A DNA stretch of 33,564 bases from an uncultured Opitutia bacterium. Lineage in GTDB: Bacteria; Verrucomicrobiota; Verrucomicrobiia; Opitutales; JABJCN01. The position numbers were made by a program, and so were the translations under genes. This document shows, one piece after another, positions 7,742 through 16,558 of the stretch. The stretch's first letter is position 1, and every line of letters begins with the position of its first letter. Location: contig CAJWWL010000005.1 in the NCBI GenBank assembly GCA_913048125.1, positions 1 to 33,564 of the forward strand, read 5' to 3'. The notes below the pieces were generated by a model. The model was given only the letters and a program-made list of their open reading frames with translations. It searched no databases and was not told the origin of the DNA.

Positions 7742-10023
7742 AGTGTTTTGTCCCAATTTGTTCCCAGAAGTTCGACTTCAGGAAATAGTTCTAGTTTATG
7801 AGCCGACCAAACTTCTTTTCTTACAGTCCGGACTAACTCAGCGACATCGCCGTATCTTGCATCTCCTACATTGACTATGAAATTTCCGTGTACTGAAGAT
7901 ACTTCAGCCCCCCCGATACGTTTTCCTTTAAGTCCAACGTCGTCAATAAGTTGACCCGCGTAGTAGCCTTCGGGGTTTCTAAAAATGCAACCTGCACTAG
8001 ACTCACGAGGCTGTGTAGAACGCCTTCTTTTCGCAAAGCTCCGCATTCGAGAACGAATAGCATCAGGCGTATCTTCAACTGGGCTTTCTAAAATGGCACA
8101 GAGTGCAAGCCTATCCTCCAGTCCAGTACAACGTCGATATCCCGGACGGAAAACCTCTCTTGAGAGTAACTCAATTTGTCCCCTATCGTTCATAACCGTA
8201 ACCTCTTCGACAAAGTCAAAAATCCAGCTACCCATGGCACCAGCATTCATCTTTAGCGCACCGCCGATTGAACCGGGAATTCCTTCGAGAAATTCAAAAC
8301 CAGAAATCCCACATGCACAAGCACGGTTAGCAACTTCACCGAGACGGGCTCCTCCACCAACGCGTATTTGGCCACTCTTCAGAACATTTACGCTTCTCCA
8401 GAATGGACGACTTAAACGGATGACAATGCCAGGAAAACCTTCATCAGAAACAATCAAATTTGAACCTCTACCTAGAATGTAATGAGGTAAGCCAAACATA
8501 GCTGCACTCTCTAGAAGTTGCAAAAGATCTTCCATTGAATCTGGTTCAGCATAAAACTTGGCTTTCCCACCAATTTTCAATGTAGTTTTGTTGTGTAAAC
8601 TTTCGCCAGTACGGAGGCGCCCATTAGGAGATAATTGAGGGCGAAGATATTCTAGCCATTCCTTTTCAACTGAACCATTATTACGACAGATAGCTCCGAA
8701 AAGTCGTGCAGGTTTCTCTATTGAGCCTGCGCCGATAAAAAGGATAACCGATGGTTTATCCTGCTCCTTAAGCATACGTTTGAGACGTGTGTGTCCGGGT
8801 AACCAATACAAAAATTCTGCATCCGGCATAAGCTGCCTAAGGGAACCAAGATCACCTTCGTCCTGATGACTTTCCCCAGCGGAATAAACTGGGAGAACAA
8901 ACAACTGATCAGCATTATTCAACTCTCGTGCAAAAGCCTCACGAAATTGTGCGGTTCGGCTGTATCTATGAGGCTGAAATACTACAACCTTTCTCCGGTT
9001 CGGATACCACTCACTTGTCGCATCTAGAAGGGCTGAGATTTCAGTAGGGTGATGAGCGTAATCAGCGATAACGGAGAGTTTACTTGACTCATAAAGAACA
9101 GACTGCCGCCTATTAATACCGCTAAAATCCGACAAACCATCACTAAATTCACGAAGACCCATGGAGTGGCCTAGAGCCAAGGCTGCAAGAGCATTCTGTA
9201 GGTTAAACTTTCCTCGAGTTGCAACATTTACTGACTTATCCGAAAATCGTCCACATAGACGAAGTTCAGTACCGGTCTCGACTTCAGTATTGGATTCAAT
9301 CTCATAATCACCTTGTTCACCAAATAAGTGAACATTAACATCTGACTCAGGTAAAATATCAATGAGATGCTCAGCTTGAGAATATGGAAGTAGCAACTGT
9401 CCAGTAGTCCTAGTAAACAACCTTCCAAAAGCTTCTCTCAATTCTTCTTCTGAGCGGTAAAAGTCAGGGTGATCCCAATCCAGATTAGTAAGCAAAGTAA
9501 TCTCAGGTGATACTTCCTCAATGCCACCATCACTCTCATCTACCTCTGCAACAAGCCAATCCGAATTTGCTGACCAAGCAGGATCTAAATTTTCATCGTT
9601 GAAAAGCCCCCCCCCTATGAAATTAGCAGGAAATCCTCTAGCATTTAATAGATGAGCCAACATGTGAGCAGTTGTGGTCTTACCGTGACTACCAACTACG
9701 GCTACTAGACGCTTACCCTCGGCTTGCTTAGCTAGCATGCTTCCACGTTTTATAATCTGAATGCCAGCCTTCCTTGCTCGAATGAGCATGGGGTGAGTAT
9801 GAGAAATCGCACTAGAATATACGAGTAGGTCCCCGCTCTCAAGTCCGTCAAGGTTGGAAGAAATAATAACTCCTGAGCGATCGAGTATCTCCCTTACTTG
9901 TTCTGAAAGAGAATCATCAAACCCGTGAACAGTATTACCAATCTTCGAAAGATATACAGCCAATGGAGCCATCCCCATTCCACCAACACCGACCATGTAA
10001 ATTGTTTGCTTTTTATTCATCAT
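7738..10023 (-). CDS. murC-murB: MurC-MurB fusion: UDP-MurNAc--L-alanine ligase / UDP-enolpyruvyl-GlcNAc reductase
   Basis: Bifunctional peptidoglycan precursor enzyme of 761 residues. Residues ~1-455 are MurC: Rossmann start YMVGVGGMGMAPLA, ATP loop GSHGKTTT (111-118), EVDESDGG, NLDWDHPDFY, and YAHHPTEI. Residues ~465-761 are MurB, an FAD protein: TTLKIGGKAKFY, the FAD-binding segment ILGRGSNLIVSDEGF, EGIPGSIGGALKMNAGA, the catalytic region SSAGCIFRNPEG, and the terminal acid in PEVELLG. The proton donor position reads Cys in AGC rather than the more usual Ser. MurB acts just before MurC, so the fusion joins consecutive steps. Its start overlaps the murG stop by 4 nt (ATGA), and its own stop overlaps the ddl start by 4 nt. 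Confidence 0.95.
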   Translation of the reverse strand: MMNKKQTIYMVGVGGMGMAPLAVYLSKIGNTVHGFDDSLSEQVREILDRSGVIISSNLDGLESGDLLVYSSAISHTHPMLIRARKAGIQIIKRGSMLAKQAEGKRLVAVVGSHGKTTTAHMLAHLLNARGFPANFIGGGLFNDENLDPAWSANSDWLVAEVDESDGGIEEVSPEITLLTNLDWDHPDFYRSEEELREAFGRLFTRTTGQLLLPYSQAEHLIDILPESDVNVHLFGEQGDYEIESNTEVETGTELRLCGRFSDKSVNVATRGKFNLQNALAALALGHSMGLREFSDGLSDFSGINRRQSVLYESSKLSVIADYAHHPTEISALLDATSEWYPNRRKVVVFQPHRYSRTAQFREAFARELNNADQLFVLPVYSAGESHQDEGDLGSLRQLMPDAEFLYWLPGHTRLKRMLKEQDKPSVILFIGAGSIEKPARLFGAICRNNGSVEKEWLEYLRPQLSPNGRLRTGESLHNKTTLKIGGKAKFYAEPDSMEDLLQLLESAAMFGLPHYILGRGSNLIVSDEGFPGIVIRLSRPFWRSVNVLKSGQIRVGGGARLGEVANRACACGISGFEFLEGIPGSIGGALKMNAGAMGSWIFDFVEEVTVMNDRGQIELLSREVFRPGYRRCTGLEDRLALCAILESPVEDTPDAIRSRMRSFAKRRRSTQPRESSAGCIFRNPEGYYAGQLIDDVGLKGKRIGGAEVSSVHGNFIVNVGDARYGDVAELVRTVRKEVWSAHKLELFPEVELLGTNWDKTL

Positions 10024-11150
10024 GCGAGTTTCCCTTCACATAGAAATTCTTCTGTAAAATCATTAGTACAAAGATTTCTGAGGTCTGTGCTGATATATTC
10101 AGCACTATCAAAACGGTCCATTTTGTTAAGGTTGTAACGGAAACGCGAAAGCAACCAGTTGTTTGAAATCAACTCTCGTACCTCAGCCAATAGGCGATCC
10201 ATCTTCTCTTGATGGACTAATACTCCCCCTCCTTGCCTCTCAAAAAATAAGGCGTTCGCAAGTTGGTGATTGTCTACAGCAAAAGGATAAGGAATCAATA
10301 TGCTAGGCGTGCGACAACGAATAATCTCTGAAATACTGCCAGCACCAGCTCGTGTAATAACTAAATCAGCAGCAGATAGAAGTTCAGGAATACGATCAGA
10401 GAATGACTTGAACACACATTTGACTTTCTTTCCTGTCTTAGAGATTCCATCGATAACACCATCTGTTCCTTGTGTAGGCCCAGTGATGCAGTAAACGTTT
10501 ACACCTTGTTCTGCTAGTTTATCAAAGTTGTCGACTACCCACTTGTTGAATGCAGATGCCCCTTGACTGCCGCCCATTACGACAAGCAGTTTTCCAGCAG
10601 GATCGAGCCCCATCTCAAGACGAGCCCCTTCAGTATTAAGTCGAGCAACTTCTTCGCGAACAGGATATCCGTAGTACCTTATTTTAGATGGGCTTACTCC
10701 TCTTAACCTGATACCATCGGGGAGATATATTCTAGAAGCTAACTTTCTCATCATCAGAATTGTTCTACCAGGCTTTCTATTCGCTTCATGAAGAACGATG
10801 GGAATACGCATCAAAGCAGCAGCAAGAACAACTCCAACTGAAATGAAGCCACCAAATGCAACTACAACATCAGGCTTCCATTTTCTTATCCAGTTGAAGG
10901 AATAAGAAACACTTTTGACGAGAGAATAGATAAACAAAATTAAACGTATAGGATTTAAGGAAAACCCAACTCCAGGTACGGATACAAATTGGAGATTTGT
11001 GTATTTCCTTGTAAGTCGTGTATCTACTTGTTTCTGGCTGATCACCAAACGACAATGATCACCTCCACCAGTAAGTTTTTGAGCCAAAGCTATTCCTGGT
11101 GCAAGATGACCACCAGTACCTCCGCATGCGATTATGTATTTTCGGGGCAT
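10020..11150 (-). CDS. murG: UDP-GlcNAc--lipid I GlcNAc transferase MurG
   Basis: Adds GlcNAc to lipid I to make lipid II at the cytoplasmic face of the membrane; GT-B glycosyltransferase (GT28). The N-terminal glycine loop CGGTGGHLAPGIALA (9-23) and the segment VVAFGGFISVGVVLAA mark the acceptor half. GGSQGASAFN and TRAGAGSISEIIRCRTPSILIPYPFAVDNHQ mark the UDP-GlcNAc half (the latter shown here only as a landmark). Length 376 is normal. It starts 4 bases after the ftsW stop and ends overlapping murC-murB by 4 nt. The ATG has no clear Shine-Dalgarno, so translation may depend on coupling. Confidence 0.95.
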   Translation of the reverse strand: MPRKYIIACGGTGGHLAPGIALAQKLTGGGDHCRLVISQKQVDTRLTRKYTNLQFVSVPGVGFSLNPIRLILFIYSLVKSVSYSFNWIRKWKPDVVVAFGGFISVGVVLAAALMRIPIVLHEANRKPGRTILMMRKLASRIYLPDGIRLRGVSPSKIRYYGYPVREEVARLNTEGARLEMGLDPAGKLLVVMGGSQGASAFNKWVVDNFDKLAEQGVNVYCITGPTQGTDGVIDGISKTGKKVKCVFKSFSDRIPELLSAADLVITRAGAGSISEIIRCRTPSILIPYPFAVDNHQLANALFFERQGGGVLVHQEKMDRLLAEVRELISNNWLLSRFRYNLNKMDRFDSAEYISTDLRNLCTNDFTEEFLCEGKLA

Positions 11151-11154
11151 TGCT

Positions 11155-12315
11155 TCAGTCGTTGAAAGATTTCAATTCGCTAGCCTCACTTACGAAAGGC
11201 CGTGCCCAATGTCTGAAAAGATTAAGAATCAGACCGATTAATAAAAACATAACTACAAGGTTAGATCCCCCATAGCTAATAAATGGCAATGACATACCCT
11301 TTGTGGGTAAGCAGCCAGTAACAACGCCGAGATTTATTATTGCTTGTAGTGTGATGAAAAGGAGAGCTCCAACACCAAGTAAAAACTGGTATAAATTAGG
11401 CGCCCTCCTTAGCTGAAGCATACAAATAACAAATATCGCGAGGAATAATATTACAACAGACATGGTAGCGATTAACCCCATTTCCTCGCCAAGAATTGCG
11501 AAAATAAAATCAGTGTGGGCTTCGGGCAGAAAAGAGAATTGCTGCCTTCCATTTCCAAGTCCAACACCTGTTAACCCGCCCGCACCAAAAGCCAAAATCC
11601 CTTGCCAAAGTTGGTAAGCTCCAGTGGACAAATTCTCCTCAATATTTAGATAGGAGGTAATCCGTGATAGACGCTCTGGGTTTCTTGATACCATGAATGC
11701 AAAAACACCAAGTGCGCATAACGCTGAAGGAACAAGGTACATTACTCTAACTCCAGCTAAAAAGATTAGTATCATACCTACAGATCCACAGAGAACTGCT
11801 GTACCATAGTCTGGTTGCAGAAAAATTAGCCCGCAAACCAGCCCCACTATCAGGATTGGCACAAGGAAACCCTTGAGAAATCCGTCAAGCGAGCGCTGGT
11901 TGCTGGCCATGTAGTGGGCAAGGGCTAAAACGAGGACCGGTTTCACAAACTCAGATACTTGCACACGTAATCCGGCGAAACCGATCCATCGCTGAGCCCC
12001 ATTCACTGTGATCCCCACACCGGGGACCAGGGTTAAAATCAATCCTAGTATGACGATACCACTTAGTACCCATACCCAATCTCTCATACGTTCAATTGGA
12101 GTAACAAAAGCTGCCACACCAGCAGCTAAAGCTATAACGAGCCATACCAATTGCTTCTTTAAGATGGTGAATTCGTTGTTGTAAATTGACTGACTAGCAC
12201 TGAAGAGAGTTACCAAACCAATTAGAGTAAGGCATACTGTCGCCAGTAATAGTAACGCAGACCAAACTGTAAAATGTGGTTTACGTGCAATTGAAGCTGT
12301 GAGTGTGCCATCCAT
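11155..12315 (-). CDS. ftsW: SEDS peptidoglycan polymerase FtsW
   Basis: Septal lipid II glycosyltransferase partnered with FtsI. About ten hydrophobic helices are visible. SEDS signatures include GAQRWIGFAGLRVQVSEFVKP, LQPDYGTA, GNGRQQFSFLPEAHTDFIFA (with the catalytic aspartate in HTDF, about residue 269) and the C-terminal PFISYGGSNL. The ATG at 12315 is preferred; the open frame extends to a TTG at 12339, which would add eight residues. Length 386 is normal. It follows the LysM lipoprotein gene and precedes murG by 4 bases. Position inside the dcw cluster argues for FtsW rather than RodA. Confidence 0.94.
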   Translation of the reverse strand: MDGTLTASIARKPHFTVWSALLLLATVCLTLIGLVTLFSASQSIYNNEFTILKKQLVWLVIALAAGVAAFVTPIERMRDWVWVLSGIVILGLILTLVPGVGITVNGAQRWIGFAGLRVQVSEFVKPVLVLALAHYMASNQRSLDGFLKGFLVPILIVGLVCGLIFLQPDYGTAVLCGSVGMILIFLAGVRVMYLVPSALCALGVFAFMVSRNPERLSRITSYLNIEENLSTGAYQLWQGILAFGAGGLTGVGLGNGRQQFSFLPEAHTDFIFAILGEEMGLIATMSVVILFLAIFVICMLQLRRAPNLYQFLLGVGALLFITLQAIINLGVVTGCLPTKGMSLPFISYGGSNLVVMFLLIGLILNLFRHWARPFVSEASELKSFND

Positions 12316-12375
12316 GGCTAACACGGCTGTAGTTCCCAAGGCTGAATGAATAACGTATTGTCCGAAACAATATCG

Positions 12376-13497
12376 TTATTTCACTGCCTCGATTGGAACG
12401 ATTAACTCTTCCTCAACCTCGATGAGTGGTACATCAACGGTATTCGTTGCATCTTCTGATGAAACTGGCGCGGGCAGTGGTCCAATACTGTCAAAGCCAC
12501 TATCAGATGAAGAAGTATCCGGTGTTCGAGATTCAGGAGTTTGGATATGATTGCTAACACTTGCTGGCAAAGAGCTTCCACCACTACGAACCAAAAGCTT
12601 TGTTCCGATCTGCAACTTTGAGGGATCGGAAATATTGTTTAAGCTCATTAATTCACTCGTCTTAAGTCCATACATTCTAGCAATACTGCCAGGATATTCA
12701 CCACTACTTACGATGTGGTAATTACCATTTGAAGAGGTTGCTGTAGTAGGAACATTAACATTATTTGCAGGCTTATATGAACCCCGAACAGGTCCACCGC
12801 CCGGAACACTTAAACTCTGGCCAACTAACAACCGGTCAGAAATTAGCCCATTGGCAGATTTAAGATCACTCACAGATGTACCGTAAAGATAAGCAATTTT
12901 CGTGAGATTATCTCCGCGTTTAACCGAGTAGGTACCTTTGTTGAGGTAGACATCATCAGTCGAATATTCCAAACTAAGCAACGGGTCTGGTGAAGAGGAT
13001 TCTGCTACACCGGGGATCTGAAGGGATTGTCCAATACTGATTACAGAGGCTTTGGACAACCCATTCGCAGAAAGAATCTTATTGAGACTGACCTTAAACT
13101 GTTGGGATATTCCCCATAACGTATCACCACGTTGAACTATATATGTTAGGTCGTCTTCTTCTTTAGGAAGTGGGGTGTCTAACAAAGCTAATTCTAGATT
13201 CTGAGGTACGTCAATGACCAGAGGGTCTTCAATAATTGGTGGAAGTTCAGGAGCCGTCGGTCTTTGAAAGATGTCATTGCGACTTTCTAATTGGTCATAG
13301 TCAGCATTAAAAGGGGCATCAACTTGGGTAAATTGATTCGATACATTATCGCCCAGAGGTCCGACTGTATCCTTTGCCGATGCTTCTGGTTCTGCTCGCT
13401 TCCATAGAGTTGACTGACAACCAGCAAGCAGAATTGAGAAGGAAGCCATTAATGTAACTCCCTTTAGTTGTTTCGAACTTACATATTTTTGTTTCAT
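12376..13497 (-). CDS. Lipoprotein with three LysM domains
   Basis: Predicted peptidoglycan-binding lipoprotein. A type II signal peptide (residues 1-26) ends in the lipobox LLAGC with lipidated Cys27. Three LysM repeats follow at about 118-162 (YIVQRGDTLWGISQQF), 189-232 (YSVKRGDNLTKIAYLYG) and 259-304 (YHIVSSGEYPGSIARMYG), separated by Pro/Ser-rich linkers, with an acidic tail. No catalytic domain is present, so it is more likely a binding or scaffold protein than a hydrolase; LysM proteins of the NlpD type activate amidases through an M23-like domain, which is absent here. It lies inside the dcw operon between a smaller LysM gene and ftsW, suggesting a division role, but that is inference. 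Confidence 0.88.
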   Translation of the reverse strand: MKQKYVSSKQLKGVTLMASFSILLAGCQSTLWKRAEPEASAKDTVGPLGDNVSNQFTQVDAPFNADYDQLESRNDIFQRPTAPELPPIIEDPLVIDVPQNLELALLDTPLPKEEDDLTYIVQRGDTLWGISQQFKVSLNKILSANGLSKASVISIGQSLQIPGVAESSSPDPLLSLEYSTDDVYLNKGTYSVKRGDNLTKIAYLYGTSVSDLKSANGLISDRLLVGQSLSVPGGGPVRGSYKPANNVNVPTTATSSNGNYHIVSSGEYPGSIARMYGLKTSELMSLNNISDPSKLQIGTKLLVRSGGSSLPASVSNHIQTPESRTPDTSSSDSGFDSIGPLPAPVSSEDATNTVDVPLIEVEEELIVPIEAVK

Positions 13498-13541
13498 TTG
13501 AGTTTTTTTTTAGGATTACGTGTGCGTGTAATTGAAAGTTT

Positions 13542-13877
13542 TTAACCTGGTTTTTTGTGAACTTTGAGTTTCTGTCCGACCCGAAGTCCACGCGCATCAG
13601 TTATACCATTAATTTGCATCAATGTTGCCGTAGTCATGCCGTATGCTGCAGCTATGGTTGATGGGTTTTCACCTTGGGAAACGGTATGAGTATGTTTGTC
13701 GTCCAATGGGAGAACTGCCGCATTCTCGACCCTCTTCACAGAATCTAAATCAGCGATTTCATCCGCAGTGACTATAGCGTCTGTAACCTTTGGTTCCCGA
13801 CTAATCTGCAGTATAACCAAGGGTATGGCTAATAAATGAATACCCAGAACAACTGTGAAAATCTTTAAAGTTTTCAT
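13542..13877 (-). CDS. Small membrane-anchored LysM protein
   Basis: A 111-residue protein with a short basic N-terminus (MKTLK), one hydrophobic segment (about 6-25, signal anchor or uncleaved signal) and one LysM domain near the C-terminus (about 63-107, THTVSQGENPSTIAAAYG). Predicted to bind peptidoglycan in the periplasm while anchored to the inner membrane. The ATG at 13877 is preferred because the signal anchor begins there; the frame extends upstream to a GTG at 13916, which would add 13 residues and overlap the end of murD by 8 bases. It is likely a partner or paralogue of the adjacent three-LysM lipoprotein. Function otherwise unknown. Confidence 0.82.
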   Translation of the reverse strand: MKTLKIFTVVLGIHLLAIPLVILQISREPKVTDAIVTADEIADLDSVKRVENAAVLPLDDKHTHTVSQGENPSTIAAAYGMTTATLMQINGITDARGLRVGQKLKVHKKPG

Positions 13878-13908
13878 AGTTTTAAGCCCACATCTACTTT
13901 GGTATGCC

Positions 13909-15204
13909 TCATGCACTAAGTAAGGAATTTTGCTGACGTAATTCTGTCACAGCATTAATGAATTTGTTACCTCGATCTTCATAGTTTGAAAATTGGTCAA
14001 AACTTGAAAATCCAGGGCTAAAAAGTATTACGCTAGGACTGTCAGCACGCATATATGCAGCTAACAGTGCGTTCTGTAGGCCCGCATATGACTCTACAAA
14101 GGTACCGCTATCAGAAAGGAGGTTTTGCAGTGACGTTGAAGTTTCACCTATCAGATAGGCTCCTTCAAGATAAGGCAGTATTTCATTAGCAAAAGAGCCA
14201 ATCTCGCCACCCTTGGAGTGTCCACCGCCAATCCAATGAACCTTATGCCCAAATCGTTTTAATGCAGCTAGGGTTGCACCAAAATTTGTTGCCTTAGAAT
14301 CATTCCAGAAACTTATACCATTCCATTCAGCAACACGTTGCAACCTGTGTCTCGGTAAACTAAAGCGACGTGCTGCTTGCTCGAGTACATTTGTATTGAA
14401 CCCGGATATTTCCCAAAAGTTTCTCGCGAGATTATAATTCTCACGCTGAGGCCATTTTGAAAATAGGGTGTCTTCAATGTTACCTAGGTTACTTGAGTCC
14501 TTTTCGTCTAGGATTATGGTATGATTGGGTAGTGAATATCCAAGTTTTTCTGAGGTTTCTGAAACAGAGGAACCAACAATCAATCGTGGTGAACACAAAC
14601 GCTCAACTAGCCGATACTTGGCTTTAAAGTAACCTTCCATTGAATCATGTCTGTCGAGGTGATCAGCAGACATATTCGTCCATAGCAATGTATCTGGCAC
14701 AAAGTGATTCATTGATTCGGACTGGAAAGAGCTTACTTCACAAAGTGCAATTGCCTTATCGCTGTTAAGGTCGGGAATTAATTGAGATAGAGGCATACCT
14801 ATATTCCCAACAGCAAAGGCATCTTGGCCGTTAAGCCGTAAAGCTTCTGTAAGAAACTTTGTTAAAGATGTCTTACCGTTTGTACCAGTAATTGCTACGA
14901 TTCGTCCCTTCCAAAAAATTGATGCGAAGTCCATCTCACCAAGGCAAATTAACCCATGCTGACGAGCTTTCTGTAACCACGGGTGACCTTGAGAAAAACC
15001 AGGACTGTAAATCACTAATTCATGTCGCGTCGCATGGAAATCTTCAAAACTTCGGGATGCACCCATCGAACCCAACTGATCAAAATACTCGGCTGATACA
15101 CCCAAGTGATTAAGTAACCGTCCGACAGACCTTCCGCTTACCCCAGATCCAAATACAGCAACTGGTCTGTTTAACGTTTTTAGAATCTCTTGGGTGTCTA
15201 ACAT
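13909..15204 (-). CDS. murD: UDP-MurNAc-L-alanine--D-glutamate ligase MurD
   Basis: Adds D-Glu to UDP-MurNAc-L-Ala; cytoplasmic Mur ligase. N-terminal Rossmann-like domain (VAVFGSGVSGRSVGRLL), ATP loop GTNGKTS (107-113), NMSADHLDRHDSMEGYFKAKYR with the lysine that is carbamylated in the family, NDSKATNFGATLAAL in the linker, and a C-terminal domain ending SPGFSSFDQFSNYEDRGNKF. Length 431 is typical. It starts 7 bases after mraY stops and ends near the small LysM gene. ATG start with no Shine-Dalgarno. Confidence 0.95.
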   Translation of the reverse strand: MLDTQEILKTLNRPVAVFGSGVSGRSVGRLLNHLGVSAEYFDQLGSMGASRSFEDFHATRHELVIYSPGFSQGHPWLQKARQHGLICLGEMDFASIFWKGRIVAITGTNGKTSLTKFLTEALRLNGQDAFAVGNIGMPLSQLIPDLNSDKAIALCEVSSFQSESMNHFVPDTLLWTNMSADHLDRHDSMEGYFKAKYRLVERLCSPRLIVGSSVSETSEKLGYSLPNHTIILDEKDSSNLGNIEDTLFSKWPQRENYNLARNFWEISGFNTNVLEQAARRFSLPRHRLQRVAEWNGISFWNDSKATNFGATLAALKRFGHKVHWIGGGHSKGGEIGSFANEILPYLEGAYLIGETSTSLQNLLSDSGTFVESYAGLQNALLAAYMRADSPSVILFSPGFSSFDQFSNYEDRGNKFINAVTELRQQNSLLSA

Positions 15205-15211
15205 AAGTATT

Positions 15212-16558
15212 TCAGCGGATTTTTAGGGTTGCTAGCCCGACAAGGGCAAAAATTAGTGATAAAATCCAAAAGCGGATCACGACCTTAGTTTCAGCCCATC
15301 CTGAAAGTTCAAAATGGTGATGTATTGGAGCCATTTTCAGGATTCGCTTTCCGTTAAGTTTGTAGTTCCCGACTTGCAAGATAACCGAAAGCGCTTCCAT
15401 AACGAAAATTCCACCAACTATAACCAATGTGAATGGTTGCTGTACCATGAAGGCAATTGAACCAACTAGACCGCCAAGTGCTAGCGATCCTGTATCTCCC
15501 ATAAAGACCTCAGCGGGGGCAGAGTTATACCAAAGAAAGGATAGACACGCTCCCAGTAGTGCAGTGCAAATCACTGTAAGTTCACCAACACCTAGAACTT
15601 GCTCAATCAATAAGGTGTCAGACAAAACAAAGTTGCCAACAACGTATGCCATTACCCCGTAAGCTAAAGCGACAGTAACTGTACATCCTGTCGCAAGACC
15701 ATCTAGACCATCTGTAAGATTTATGGCATTACTAGATCCCACCAGAACAAAAAAGAGTAGAATACCAATTCCCCAGACTGGTGCACCATCCACAAGAACG
15801 TGTCTGTAAAATGGAATCCAAACTTCCCGCATATTCTGACTACTTAAATCGGCACTAAGTAAAATCCCTAGGGCAAGAACAGTCACCACGGACTGACCAA
15901 GCATCTTAAACCTACCGGGCAATCCCTTACTGTTCTTTTTCGATACCTTGAGGTAGTCGTCTAAAAATCCAACCAGTGATAGTCCAAGGTAGACGACTAA
16001 TGCAGTCAACAGGTAGGAGTTTAAACGGTAGTCGCTAACACGGGTTTCAATGTAAGCCTCCATGCAAGTCCCTTCATCATAGACTACATCATCACCATCA
16101 AAGTCTAGTGAACCATGATACGCTTGCTCCCAATTATCAGCAATTCCATCGTGGTCGGCATCAAATTGAGCACTTAGCCCACATTCAGAACATTTATCGT
16201 TGATTCGAGAAAGCTGAAAGGAATTACCACATTGAACACAATTGTGATCAACGAATGTAACTTCTTGAAAAGGATCTGCCCAAAGGACCGTACTTACGAT
16301 AAGTGCGATCAAAATGATAACTCCTCCCATTGTAGGAGTACCCTGCTTTTCCTTGTGTAGGTTAGCTAAATCTTCACCCACCTCGTCCTTGGTTCGAACT
16401 GCTTGTTTAAAATTGGCAAGCCTTCGAATAACCCAGGGAGCAATCCAGTAACCAACAAGCAAAGCAGTTAACCCTGCCATCATTGCCCTGAAGGTGATGT
16501 ATTGGAAAAGCCGGAAAGGCCCGAATATGTCCTCGTAACCAGCTAAATAGCTTAACAT
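15212..16558 (-). CDS. mraY: MraY, phospho-MurNAc-pentapeptide translocase, with periplasmic insertion
   Basis: Makes lipid I by moving phospho-MurNAc-pentapeptide to undecaprenyl phosphate in the inner membrane. Core signatures: KQGTPTMGG (71-79), the DD pair D200-D201 in FLDDYLKV, NAINLTDGLDGLA (277-289), FMGDTGSLALGG (D355), and the HHH motif PIHHHFE (411-417). At 448 residues it is about 90 longer than E. coli MraY (360). The excess is a block at about 97-178 between helices 2 and 3, which by known topology faces the periplasm. It carries C107, C110, C123 and C126 as a zinc-ribbon-like knot, a further C165, and a calcium-loop-like DADHDGIADNWE (133-144). The start overlaps murF by 7 nt (ATGTTAA) and has a strong Shine-Dalgarno, AAAGGAGG, 8 bases upstream. 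Confidence 0.95.
   Translation of the reverse strand: MLSYLAGYEDIFGPFRLFQYITFRAMMAGLTALLVGYWIAPWVIRRLANFKQAVRTKDEVGEDLANLHKEKQGTPTMGGVIILIALIVSTVLWADPFQEVTFVDHNCVQCGNSFQLSRINDKCSECGLSAQFDADHDGIADNWEQAYHGSLDFDGDDVVYDEGTCMEAYIETRVSDYRLNSYLLTALVVYLGLSLVGFLDDYLKVSKKNSKGLPGRFKMLGQSVVTVLALGILLSADLSSQNMREVWIPFYRHVLVDGAPVWGIGILLFFVLVGSSNAINLTDGLDGLATGCTVTVALAYGVMAYVVGNFVLSDTLLIEQVLGVGELTVICTALLGACLSFLWYNSAPAEVFMGDTGSLALGGLVGSIAFMVQQPFTLVIVGGIFVMEALSVILQVGNYKLNGKRILKMAPIHHHFELSGWAETKVVIRFWILSLIFALVGLATLKIR

Noticed and set aside
7985-8482. 165-residue plus-strand frame inside murC-murB
   Set aside because: Opposite-strand shadow of the MurB domain, rich in Ser/Pro/Arg with no family features.
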